Shown: piece by piece, positions 31,045 to 38,951 of the stretch
Position numbering within the stretch: the first letter of the stretch is position 1
Layout of the letters: the number at the start of each line of letters is the position of its first letter
Assembly (NCBI GenBank): GCA_021300575.1
Contig: JAJTDM010000038.1
Coordinates: forward strand, 1-64,000
Direction: 5' to 3'
Origin: Rubrivivax sp.
Lineage (GTDB): Bacteria > Pseudomonadota > Gammaproteobacteria > Burkholderiales > Burkholderiaceae_C
DNA: 64,000 nucleotides
Program-made: the position numbers and the translations under genes
Notes under the pieces: generated by a model
What the model was told of the DNA's origin: nothing
What the model saw: only the letters and a program-made list of their open reading frames with translations
Database searches by the model: none

Positions 31045-31695
31045 ATGTTGAACAAGCTCCGACCCCGTGTGCACCGCCGCGCAGCCCTGGCCCTGCTGGC
31101 CCTGGCAATGGGGGTGGGTGCAGGGTTTGCGGCCCGCGCTCAGGCTCCGGCCACACCTGACGCGCTGGTGCGCCAGATCTCCACCGAAGTCATTGACACG
31201 GTGAAGGCCGACAAGGAGATCCAGGCCGGCAATCTGGGCAGGATCATCGCCTTGGTGGATGCCAAGGTCATGCCGCACGTGAACTTCCAGCGCATGACGG
31301 CCATCGCCGTGGGCCGCGCGTGGCGCACCGCCACGCCCGATCAGCAAAAGCGCCTGCTTGACGAGTTCAAGACGCTGCTGGTGCGCACCTATTCCGGCGC
31401 GCTCACCCAGGTGAAGGACCAGACCGTGCAGTTGAAGCCGCTGCGCGCGGGGGCAGACGACTCTGAGGTGGTTGTGCGCACCGAGGTCCAGGGCAAGGGC
31501 GACCCCATCCAGCTCGACTACCGCCTGGAGAAGACGCCCGCCGGCTGGAAGATCTACGACGTGAACGTGCTGGGCGTCTGGCTGGCCGACACCAGCTTCA
31601 AGTCGCAGTTCGCGCCCATCATCGCCAACTCAGGGCTTGACGGCCTGATCGGCAACCTGGTCGAGCTCAACCGCAAGGCGGCCGCCCGCAATTGA
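31045..31695 (+). CDS. mlaC: Periplasmic phospholipid-binding protein MlaC
   Basis: A 216-residue periplasmic shuttle between MlaA and MlaFEDB. The signal peptide ends near AARAQA. Family blocks are DALVRQISTEVIDTVKAD, VMPHVNFQRMTAIAVGRAW, LLVRTYSGAL and GWKIYDVNVLGVWLADTS. Length is normal. It lies 69 bases after mlaA, with a hairpin in the gap. Confidence 0.95.
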   Translation: MLNKLRPRVHRRAALALLALAMGVGAGFAARAQAPATPDALVRQISTEVIDTVKADKEIQAGNLGRIIALVDAKVMPHVNFQRMTAIAVGRAWRTATPDQQKRLLDEFKTLLVRTYSGALTQVKDQTVQLKPLRAGADDSEVVVRTEVQGKGDPIQLDYRLEKTPAGWKIYDVNVLGVWLADTSFKSQFAPIIANSGLDGLIGNLVELNRKAAARN

Positions 31696-31705
31696 GCTCC
31701 AGGCG

Positions 31706-31987
31706 ATGAAGCTGCCCGGCACCCTCACGCTGCCTTCGGCACGCCAGACCACCGAGGCCCTGGCGCAGGCGCTGGCGGCCCTGCCCGCGGGCGGCACGTT
31801 CAGCGTCGACGCCTCCGGTCTGGCCGAGCTGGACACCTCGGCCCTGGCCGTGCTGCTGCAGGCCCGCCGTGATGCGCAGGCCCGGGGCCTGGCCTGGCAG
31901 TTGCAGAGCGCACCGCCCAAGCTGCGGCAGTTGGCCGCGCTCTACGGCGTGGAGGCTCTGCTGTGGCCCCCCGCTGAACCGGCCTGA
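31706..31987 (+). CDS. mlaB: STAS-domain protein MlaB
   Basis: A 93-residue single STAS domain. DASGLAELDTSALAVLLQARRDA contains the conserved loop and the Thr-Ser pair typical of MlaB, which binds MlaF and is needed for complex stability. It lies ten bases after mlaC and closes the operon; a short hairpin follows. Confidence 0.88.
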   Translation: MKLPGTLTLPSARQTTEALAQALAALPAGGTFSVDASGLAELDTSALAVLLQARRDAQARGLAWQLQSAPPKLRQLAALYGVEALLWPPAEPA

Positions 31988-31993
31988 AGGGCA

Positions 31994-32008
31994 GCCCCGG
32001 ACAGGGGC
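31994..32008. terminator. hairpin between convergent mlaB and hexR
   Basis: GCCCC, loop GGACA and GGGGC form a 5-pair stem in the 23-base gap between the two convergent genes. There is no T-run on either strand, so this is only a plausible two-way stop. Confidence 0.35.
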
Positions 32009-32010
32009 GC

Positions 32011-32931
32011 TCAGGCCCGGTCCGTGTAGCGCCGTGTGCGCAGGTTGCGTTTGATGTCCTGCAGCATGGGCCGCAGGCTTTCGCTCGGCAGCCGCAGCGC
32101 CACGCCCGTGGTGAGGATGTCCACGATCAGCAGGTGCAGCAGACGGCTGACCATGGGACTGTAGCGGTCGAAGTCTTCCGGGTGGTCGGCGGCCAGCAGG
32201 ATGTGGCCGGGCTGACGCGCGGCGTGGGCCAGCGGCGAATCGCTGGCCGTCACCACGATCACCGTGGCGCCCTTGCGGTGCGCGATGTCGGCCACGTCGA
32301 TGAGGTCGCGGCTGCGCCCGGAGTTGCTGAACACCACCGCGCAGTCGCCCGTGCCCAGCATGGTGGCGCTCATCACCTGCACGTGGCCGTCGGTGCAGGC
32401 GGCCGAGTGCACGCCCAGCCGGAAGAACTTGTGCTGCGCGTCCATGGCCACGATGCCCGAGTTGCCCACGCCGTAGAACTCGATGCGCCGGCCGTCTCGG
32501 CAGGCCTGCGCCAGGGCGCTGATGGCCTGCTCGATGGCATGGCTGGTGGCTGCGTTACGGTACTTCAGCAGGGCGCTCACCGCGTTGTCGATGACCTTCA
32601 CCACCAGGTCACCCGGCTTGTCGTCCTCGTCCACCGCGCGGTGCACGAAGGGCACGCCCTCGTTCACGCTGCCGGCCAGCTTGAGCTTGAAGTCGGCCAG
32701 GCCGTCGTAACCCACGCTGCGGCAAAAGCGCACCACCGTGGGCTTGCTGACGTGCGCCCGCTCGGCCAGTTCGGCCACGGGCTGCGTGGCGAAGCTGCGC
32801 GCGTCCGACAGCACCAGCCGCGCGACGCGCTGCTCGGCGGGCGGCAGGGCCGGGATGGCCGCGCGGATGCGGTCCAGCATCATCGGCATCGCGCCGGTAT
32901 CGTCCGCTCGGGTGGTCATCTGTGTGGTCAT
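32011..32931 (-). CDS. hexR: RpiR-family regulator HexR
   Basis: A 306-residue repressor of central carbon genes whose effector in proteobacteria is 2-keto-3-deoxy-6-phosphogluconate. I start at the ATG at 32931 (MTTQMTTRAD); the open frame upstream lacks family similarity. The N-terminal HTH_6 domain has AELAERAHVSKPTVVRFCRS, and the C-terminal SIS sugar-phosphate domain has IEFYGVGNSGIVAMDAQHKF and VVFSNSGRSRDLID. It lies downstream of zwf on the same strand (61-base gap), and a matching operator sits upstream of zwf, so it probably represses its own transcription too. Confidence 0.92.
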   Translation of the reverse strand: MTTQMTTRADDTGAMPMMLDRIRAAIPALPPAEQRVARLVLSDARSFATQPVAELAERAHVSKPTVVRFCRSVGYDGLADFKLKLAGSVNEGVPFVHRAVDEDDKPGDLVVKVIDNAVSALLKYRNAATSHAIEQAISALAQACRDGRRIEFYGVGNSGIVAMDAQHKFFRLGVHSAACTDGHVQVMSATMLGTGDCAVVFSNSGRSRDLIDVADIAHRKGATVIVVTASDSPLAHAARQPGHILLAADHPEDFDRYSPMVSRLLHLLIVDILTTGVALRLPSESLRPMLQDIKRNLRTRRYTDRA

Positions 32932-32992
32932 GTCCGCTCCATGCGGGCCGCGGCCCTGCACGGTTTTTCGGTGTGATCTGCGCGCGGGCGCT

Positions 32993-34450
32993 TCACTGTT
33001 CTTCGTCCCAGGCGCAGCCGTCGCGGGCCACCATCGCGCTGGCGGCGGGCGGGCCCCAGCTGCCTGCGGTGTAGGGGCGCGGCCCATTGGGGTCGTTCTC
33101 CCAGGCCTGCAGGATGGGCATCACCCAGCGCCAGGCCTGTTCCTGTTCGTCGCTGCGCACGAACAGGTTCAGGCGCCCGGCAATCGCGTCCAGCAGCAGC
33201 CGCTCGTAGGCGCCCACCCGCTCGGTGGGGAAGGCCTTGTCGAAATCCAGGTCCAGCTTCACGGGCGACAGCAACTCGGCCGCCCCGCCATGCGACAGGC
33301 TGCCTTTGGCTGCCAGCAGGTGCAGCTCCAGCCCGTCCTCGGGTTGCAGCTTGATGACCAGCTTGTTCGCGCGGTGCGAGCCTGGAAAGATCGGGTGCGG
33401 CACGGCACGGAAGTTCACCACGATCTGCGCATCCCGGCTGGGCAGGCGCTTGCCGGTGCGCAGGTAGAACGGCACGCCGGCCCAGCGCCAGTTCTGCACC
33501 TCGGTGCGCAGCGCCACGAAGGTCTCGCAGGTGCTGCCGGGGGGCACCTTCACCTCTTCCAGGTAGCCCTTGACGGGGTCGCCCTGCACGTTGCCGGCCT
33601 TGTACTGCCCGCGCACCACGTCGCGCAGCACGGTCTCGGCCGTGAAGGGCTTCAGCGAGCGCAGCACCTTCAGTTTCTCGTCGCGGATGGCGTCGGCATC
33701 GCTGGTGCTCGGCGGCTCCATGGCGATCATGGTCAGCAGCTGCAGCGCATGGTTCTGGATCATGTCGCGCAGCGCGCCGGTCTTGTCGTAGTAGTCGCCG
33801 CGCGTGCCCACGCCCAGAGACTCGGCCAGCGTGATCTGGATGTTGGCGATGCTCTCGCGCCGCCACAGGGGCTCGAACAGCGCGTTGCCGAAGCGCAGGG
33901 CCATCAGGTTCTGCACCGCGGGCTTGCCGAGGTAGTGGTCGATGCGGAAAGCCTGCTCCTCGCGGAATGCCGAGCGCACCACGCGGTTGATCTGCAGGGC
34001 GCTGTCCAGGTCGTGGCCCAGCGGCTTTTCCAGCACCACACGCACCTTCGGGCCGTTCAGGCCGGCAGCGCCCAGTTGCTCGCAGATCACGGGGAAGAGG
34101 TAGGGGCTGGTGGCCAGGTACAGCACCACGGTGTCGGCGCCTCGCTCGTCGATCCAGGCCTTGAGCCCTTCGTAGTGCTCGGGCCGGGACAGGTCCATGC
34201 GGCGGTAATGCAGCAGCCGGGCGAAACGCTCGAACTCCTCGTCGCTGGGGCGCTTGGAAGACTCCACTTCCACGAAGCGGTCGCGGACGAAGCGGCGGTA
34301 CTCGTCATCACTGCGCTCGTCGCGCGCCACCGCCAGGATGCGGCCCCCTTCGGGCAGCTTGCCGTGGCGCAGGGCCTGGAACAGCGCCGGCATCAGCTTG
34401 CGCCAGGTGAGGTCGCCGGTGCCGCCGAAAAAGACAAGATCAAAGGACAT
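32993..34450 (-). CDS. zwf: Glucose-6-phosphate 1-dehydrogenase
   Basis: A 485-residue enzyme oxidising glucose 6-phosphate with NAD(P)+, entry to the Entner-Doudoroff and pentose-phosphate routes. The ATG at 34450 gives MSFDLVFFGGTGDLTWRK, containing the coenzyme motif GGTGDL. RIDHYLGKPAVQNLMALRF carries the catalytic signature with the substrate lysine and histidine, and VLEKPLGHDL precedes it. The C-terminus WGPPAASAM is typical. Transcription runs toward hexR, and a HexR-type operator lies 47 bases upstream of the start. Confidence 0.95.
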   Translation of the reverse strand: MSFDLVFFGGTGDLTWRKLMPALFQALRHGKLPEGGRILAVARDERSDDEYRRFVRDRFVEVESSKRPSDEEFERFARLLHYRRMDLSRPEHYEGLKAWIDERGADTVVLYLATSPYLFPVICEQLGAAGLNGPKVRVVLEKPLGHDLDSALQINRVVRSAFREEQAFRIDHYLGKPAVQNLMALRFGNALFEPLWRRESIANIQITLAESLGVGTRGDYYDKTGALRDMIQNHALQLLTMIAMEPPSTSDADAIRDEKLKVLRSLKPFTAETVLRDVVRGQYKAGNVQGDPVKGYLEEVKVPPGSTCETFVALRTEVQNWRWAGVPFYLRTGKRLPSRDAQIVVNFRAVPHPIFPGSHRANKLVIKLQPEDGLELHLLAAKGSLSHGGAAELLSPVKLDLDFDKAFPTERVGAYERLLLDAIAGRLNLFVRSDEQEQAWRWVMPILQAWENDPNGPRPYTAGSWGPPAASAMVARDGCAWDEEQ

Positions 34451-34496
34451 GACCACTTACCCGTCCTGACCGGCTCAAAGCCGATACAAATAGGGG

Positions 34497-34511
34497 TGTA
34501 ATTTTGTTACA
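34497..34511. promoter_or_regulatory. HexR operator upstream of zwf
   Basis: TGTAATTTTGTTACA is a near-perfect 15-bp palindrome (TGTAA...TTACA) matching the known proteobacterial HexR consensus as I recall it. It lies 47-61 bases upstream of the zwf ATG, where it would block RNA polymerase, and hexR is the next gene in the transcript. Confidence 0.8.
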
Positions 34512-34835
34512 TGAAGAATCATGCATCGGTTTCATAAGCAGGTCAACGGGGGCTCGGCATGGGGGCTCCAGGTGAGCGTGTGGACGGGTCGTGCGGTGCA
34601 ACCTTCAGGCTCAAGGCAGGATGCGGGCCCGTGGCTGCCGCGGTGAACTTACGATGGCGCCTTGTGCAGGCTCCGAGTGTCGACTGGCGACGGTGGGGCC
34701 TTGCCCCTGGCGCACGCTCCTGCTGGAGGGTTGCATCGATGTCGCTTTGCCTGCGTGGCGTCGCGTCAACGACTCGTCGGTACGCGACACGCTGCAGGCG
34801 CTGCGGGCCATCGCCCCACATGGCGCATCGGCCGG
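34512..34835. other. spacer with no recognisable gene
   Basis: Open frames exist in this stretch but none shows a familiar motif, a convincing ribosome-binding site or conserved composition. It probably includes decayed sequence belonging to the transposase remnant that follows. Confidence 0.4.
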
Positions 34836-34970
34836 GCGCGGTGGCCGAACTGCGGCCCCAGGCAGCTGAAGATCATCGCGGCCAACGTGGAGCGGCCGGC
34901 GATCGCGAAGTTCCCAAGCCACCTGGGACTGGCTCCGCAGTCGCCCCTGCGGAGCCTGCGTGCGAGGCGG
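34836..34970 (+). pseudogene. remnant of an IS91-type transposase C-terminus
   Basis: The plus-strand frame reads ARWPNCGPRQLKIIAANVER and then PAIAKFPSHLGLAPQSP. This resembles the end of IS91-family transposases, where CPxCG...LKIIAAI is followed by ERPVIEKILTHLGL. The first cysteine of the zinc pair is Trp-shifted, the flanking frame has no transposase core, and there is no plausible start, so it is a decayed fragment. Confidence 0.55.
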
Positions 34971-35148
34971 GTGAGTTGCGCGAAGGCTTCGCAGCGCTTC
35001 CCTCGTTCCAGCCCACCGCATCCCTCACGGGCATTGAGGGCGCGCAAGGTGGTGTCCGCGAGTGCTCTCTAAGCTCGTCGATGGTTCGGTGAGGAGGAGG
35101 CCCGGCGATTCCGTCGGGCGCTCTCCCGGGCCCCACCGGAGAGCTCTC

Positions 35149-35478
35149 ATGTCCCTCTATCTGACCCGTGCCCAGTACTCAAGCAGCGCCTTCAAGGGCA
35201 TGGTGACCCACCCCAGTGACCGCGGGGCGGTGGCCCGGTCCTTGTTCGACTCGATCGGCATCAAGATGCACGCGATCTACTTCTCCGTGACCTCCGGGGA
35301 GATCGTGACGATCATCGAGGGCGCTGCCGATCAGATGGCCATGGTCGAGATGGTCATCATGAGCAGCGGCGCCTTCTCTGCCGTCAACTCGCTCGAACTG
35401 GTGACCACCGACAAGATGCACAAAGCGATGCTCATGGCGGCCGAGGCTGCCGCCAAGTACCAGCCACCGAACACGTAA
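35149..35478 (+). CDS. GYD-domain protein
   Basis: A 109-residue protein with the GYD/GYD-like fold (ferredoxin-like dimer), function unknown. ATG 35149 follows GGAGAG. The core is [39 protein letters not shown] and [22 protein letters not shown], with the C-terminus [19 protein letters not shown]. It appears intact although both sides hold decayed genes. Confidence 0.75.
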   Translation: MSLYLTRAQYSSSAFKGMVTHPSDRGAVARSLFDSIGIKMHAIYFSVTSGEIVTIIEGAADQMAMVEMVIMSSGAFSAVNSLELVTTDKMHKAMLMAAEAAAKYQPPNT

Positions 35479-35509
35479 AGGGCGCGCCGTTGAGACCGCC
35501 TGTGCGGGC

Positions 35510-35700
35510 CCTGGAGGCTCGCGGCAACGCGCAATGTGGCCATCTTGTCCACGCGCTCCCAGGTGAGCTTGGGTTCGTCGCGGCCGAAGTGCTCGTTCAC
35601 CGGGGCAGCGATCTTTTCGTCGGAGATGACCGCCGCGCCTTCGGCGCAGACCATGACGTTCATCGGGCGGGCCACGCCAATGGCGCAGGCAGCCCCTTGA
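35510..35700 (-). pseudogene. metK: metK 3' fragment (S-adenosylmethionine synthetase) with an internal deletion
   Basis: The minus strand reads [27 protein letters not shown] and [19 protein letters not shown], the C-terminal region of bacterial MetK. Against E. coli MetK as I remember it, about 27 residues (DLRPYGLIQMLDLL through AAYGHF) are missing exactly between two HF dipeptides at 35586-35591, consistent with recombination between short repeats. Everything upstream of AYAIGVA is absent; there the sequence runs into a vapC-like gene. This cannot encode an active enzyme, so a functional metK must exist elsewhere. Confidence 0.75.
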
Positions 35701-36052
35701 ATTGACCGCCGCACGTCAGGATGGCCGCCCTCTGGCCTTGTACGGTGGCGAAGACGATGGCGTCCGCAGTCGGCAGCTTGTGCGCCCGTGCTGCCTCCGC
35801 TGCGGCCAGTGCGATGGGGGTGTCCAGCGCGACGACGTGGCAGATCTGCGTATAGGCGATCACTTGGTCGGCGCGCTCTTCCCCCACCTCACGGGTGAGC
35901 CACTTCGTCAACTTGAACTGCACGATGGTCGGCACCACCCAATCGGTCGGTGGTGGCCAGTGCGGCTCGATACTGCGCGCCGTAGCCGAGCCGATCAGAC
36001 ACTCGCTACATGCTGAGGTGTCAACAACGTCCAGCAGACCCGGTCCGACCGA
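35660..36052 (-). pseudogene. degenerate VapC-type PIN-domain toxin gene
   Basis: The minus frame, open from 36052 to the stop at 35660, reads LLDVVDTSACSECLIGSATA, then [30 protein letters not shown] and [11 protein letters not shown], a near-complete PIN domain. No ATG or GTG precedes the first catalytic Asp; the codon in the start position is CTG (36034-36032). Two of the four expected metal-binding acids are changed: the Glu of the usual QLEL is Lys (QFKL), and the Asp of TCD is Gly (TCGG). The tail runs into the metK fragment in another frame. No antitoxin gene is adjacent. Confidence 0.7.
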
Positions 36053-36121
36053 TCACGGTAGCCCTCGGGCGATGCGCCCCCGGATGGCCTTGGGTCCACC
36101 GGGCCGCGGCCCAACGCCCGA

Positions 36122-37253
36122 TCAGACCAGCCCCAGGTCGCGCGGCTCGGCCATCGGAAACACGGCGGAGAGTTGCGTCGGGGTGAGGCCGAACTGCCGG
36201 GCCAGCAGGCCGCCCAGCAGGCTGCGGACTTCATTGAGCACAGGGTAGTCGCGGTTCTGGAACAGGTTGGTGGGCGTGACGGCCACCTGTTCGCCCACCA
36301 CCTGGCCACCGCGCACGGCGCCGCCCAGCACCCAATACACGCTGCCGTGGCCGTGGTCGGTACCGTTGTTGCCGTTCTGCCGGAACGTGCGTCCGAACTC
36401 GCTTACCACCACCACCGTGGTCTGGCTCCAGCGGGGGCCCATTTCCTGGGCATAGGCGGCCAGGCCGCGGCCCAGCTCCTCCAGGCGGGAGGCCAGCTGC
36501 CCGGTGGCACCGCCCTGCGCGACATGGGTGTCCCAGCCGCCGACATCCACGAACCCCAGGCGATGGCGGCCCTTCATGAGCCGGGCGATGCGCCGCGCCT
36601 CCAGTTCGAACGCGCATCACCTCGTCGCGCACGGCAAAGCCCTGGCTCACCGCGCCCGCGAGTTCCGTGCCCTGGTACATCGCGCCGATGATGTGGCTTT
36701 GGCGTGCATCCACGCTGGGCCGGTTGACGCTGCGCAGCGCGGTGTTCGCCACCTGGACCTCGCCCTGCATCACCAGCGGCACCCGGTCGGTGAAGGCCAT
36801 GGCGGCGGCGCCCCTGAGCGTGCCGGCCAGCCGGTTCATGAAGCCCGAACGGTAATTGCGCGGCCCCTGCAGGGGCTGCCCCAGTTCGATGCTGTCCTGC
36901 GTCTCGAAGTGGCTGCGCGACGTGTCATGCGAGCCGGCAAAGGGCACGAAGGCGATCTCGCACCTCTCCCACAGCGGATGCAGGCTGTCGCGCAAGGCCG
37001 GGTGCAGGCCCCAATCGGTGTCGAGTGCGAGGGCCGCCGTGGCGCCGCTGCCGGGGCGTGGCACGGCGATGGTGGGCCGGGCCTCGTAGTAAAAGCTGCT
37101 GCTCACGGGCACCAGCAGGTTGGCGGCGTCGTAGCCGCCCCGCAGGAACACCAGCAGGAAACACGGTTGTTCCGGGCCGACGGCCCAGAGCTGCCCGCCG
37201 CCCAGGCTCAGGCCCGTGCCGGCCAGGCCTTGCAACACTTGTCGTCTGTCCAC
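36122..37253 (-). pseudogene. DUF1501 (sulfatase-like) protein gene with a frameshift
   Basis: The GTG at 37253, with AGGAGG just upstream, opens a DUF1501 protein: a twin-arginine-like lead (MDRRQVLQGLAGTG), LLVFLRGGYDAANLLVP, GLHPALRDSLHPLWE and FVPFAGSHDTSRSHFETQDS. After RDEVMR near 36613 the frame becomes nonsense. The family sequence resumes in the next frame with FELEARRIARLMKGRHRLGF and continues DVGGWDTHVAQGG, VVVVSEFGRTFRQNG and TDHGHGSVYWVLGG to the stop at 36122. One extra base or two missing bases near 36605-36613 explain this. It follows the DUF1800 gene by 19 bases, the standard pair. Confidence 0.8.
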
Positions 37254-37272
37254 GAGCGTTCCTCCTGACGCC

Positions 37273-38865
37273 TCAGCGCCGCATCATTTCAGGGGACGAC
37301 AGCAGAAACGTGTTCCATTCCTGCGGCGTAGTCGCTTGCGCCAGGGCAGCCCGGGTGCCGGGGCCCAATCGGTGCTGCAGCACCTGATCGAACAGCAGAC
37401 GCGGCGCCTGCGGTACCGACGATCCTGGCGGCGGCGGCGTGCCCTGGGCCGCGCCTGCGGGCGTGAACAGGTTGCCAGACCCCGATCCGATGGCCCGCGC
37501 CACCTCGAATCGGGCCGTCATCTGCCCCGGGCCGGACCATGCGGCTTCATCGAGCGGCCAGCCGTCGGGGGTCTGCCGGCCATAGAGGGGCTGGCCCAGG
37601 CGGTTCAGCCAGGCCAGGACTGCGGAGGCGTTCTGGATCACGCGGTCGTCGTGCGTCAGGCGCACGGCGGAGACCACGAAGCGCATCGGGTCCTTGAACT
37701 GGCGTCCCGCACCCTGCGCGAACTCGGGCGAACCCAGCAGCGCGCGCAGCGTGAAGGCGATGTCACCGTCCGAAGCGGAGAACGCCCGAGCCACCCGCTC
37801 CACCAGTGCGGGCGGGGGCGGGTCCGACAACCAGTACTGCACGAGCTTGCGGCTGAGGTGACGGGCCGTGGACGGATGTCGGGCCAGCCGGTCCAGGGCC
37901 TCTTCCACCTCCGCCAGGCCGCGCTGCTGCAGGGGCTGGCCCAGCAGGCTCTTGGCGGTGAAGTCGTGCCGTCCCGGCTGGAACTCGAACACGCCGCGCC
38001 GCACGTAGAAGCCTTGCATCTCGCGCCGCGCCACAGGGGTGTTGGCGGGGGTGAGGTTGACACCTGCGCCGGTCAGCACCCGTGCCAGTTCCTGCACGTC
38101 CTTCTGCGTGTAGGGGCCCCCGGCACCCAGCGTGTGCAACTCCATCAACTCCCGCGCCAGGTTCTCGTTGGTGCGGTTGACGGCGTTCTGTTCGTTGTCC
38201 AGGTAGCGCAGCATCGCCGGGTGCAAGGCTGCTGCGCGCAGCAGGTCACGGAAGCGGCCCAAGGCGTGCGGCCTGATGGCGGTGTCTTCGTAGTCTCCCA
38301 CCATGGCGCGGATGTTCGTCTTGCTCTGGAACACGCTGAAATGGTTCAGCCAGAACCAGGTCATCTGCTCCTGCAACTGGCGCGGCGAGTACAGCGCCCG
38401 GAGCAGGTGGCGCGTTGCCGCTTCACGCGCCAGGCGGGTGAGTTCCTGCTGGTACGCCTGCTGGGCTGCCCGCTTTTCGTCGTCGTTCTTCTGGGCATCG
38501 GCGGTGCGGCGCTGATGTTCCAGGTCGAACATCAGCGTGATGAAGGGCTGCCGGCTCAGCGTCAGGGCGTCGCTCTGCGCTTGTGCGGCTGCCGGCAGCA
38601 GGGTCGGGCCGGGCGCGAGCTGTTCGTCCAGCATCGCGGTGAAGTCCCGCCCGGCAGATGACGCCAGGGCCGACGCAGACGCGCCCCAGGTGAGGCGGTT
38701 GACGACGTGATAGCGCGCCAGCGCGGTCTCACCGGGTGCCGTCGCGGCGGTGGACGCGTGCGCAGGCCGCGACTCGGGAGCGGGCACCGTGGAACAGGCT
38801 GCCAGAAACAACGCCAGCGCCAGGCCCAGGACATGGTGGGCGAGGGACCGCCTTTCAGCCTTCAT
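37273..38865 (-). CDS. DUF1800 family lipoprotein
   Basis: A 530-residue DUF1800 protein, function unknown; such genes usually pair with DUF1501 genes, as here. I start at ATG 38865 (MKAERRSLAHHVLGLALAL), giving a signal with lipobox LAAC. Motifs are VVNRLTWGASASALA, MTWFWLNHFSVFQSK, NENLARELMELHTLGAGG, YTQKDVQELARVLTGAGV, RRGVFEFQPGRHDFTAK and AVRLTHDD. It appears intact, whereas its DUF1501 partner is frameshifted. Divergent from the ABC ATPase gene at 38952. Confidence 0.85.
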   Translation of the reverse strand: MKAERRSLAHHVLGLALALFLAACSTVPAPESRPAHASTAATAPGETALARYHVVNRLTWGASASALASSAGRDFTAMLDEQLAPGPTLLPAAAQAQSDALTLSRQPFITLMFDLEHQRRTADAQKNDDEKRAAQQAYQQELTRLAREAATRHLLRALYSPRQLQEQMTWFWLNHFSVFQSKTNIRAMVGDYEDTAIRPHALGRFRDLLRAAALHPAMLRYLDNEQNAVNRTNENLARELMELHTLGAGGPYTQKDVQELARVLTGAGVNLTPANTPVARREMQGFYVRRGVFEFQPGRHDFTAKSLLGQPLQQRGLAEVEEALDRLARHPSTARHLSRKLVQYWLSDPPPPALVERVARAFSASDGDIAFTLRALLGSPEFAQGAGRQFKDPMRFVVSAVRLTHDDRVIQNASAVLAWLNRLGQPLYGRQTPDGWPLDEAAWSGPGQMTARFEVARAIGSGSGNLFTPAGAAQGTPPPPGSSVPQAPRLLFDQVLQHRLGPGTRAALAQATTPQEWNTFLLSSPEMMRR

Positions 38866-38951
38866 GACCGCCGCATGATGCCTTGTCCGCATCCGCCTGA
38901 CCAGGGGGCCACGCCGCGTACCCGACAGTCCCAGCGCTTAGCATCACACCT

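Noticed and set aside
34559-35092. 177-codon open frame downstream of the zwf promoter
   Set aside because: No motif or ribosome-binding site; the only recognisable similarity in this stretch is in another frame (the IS91-type remnant).
35660-35938. Functional short VapC from the internal GTG at 35938
   Set aside because: That start would omit the first catalytic Asp, and two other metal-binding acids are already substituted, so an active toxin is unlikely.
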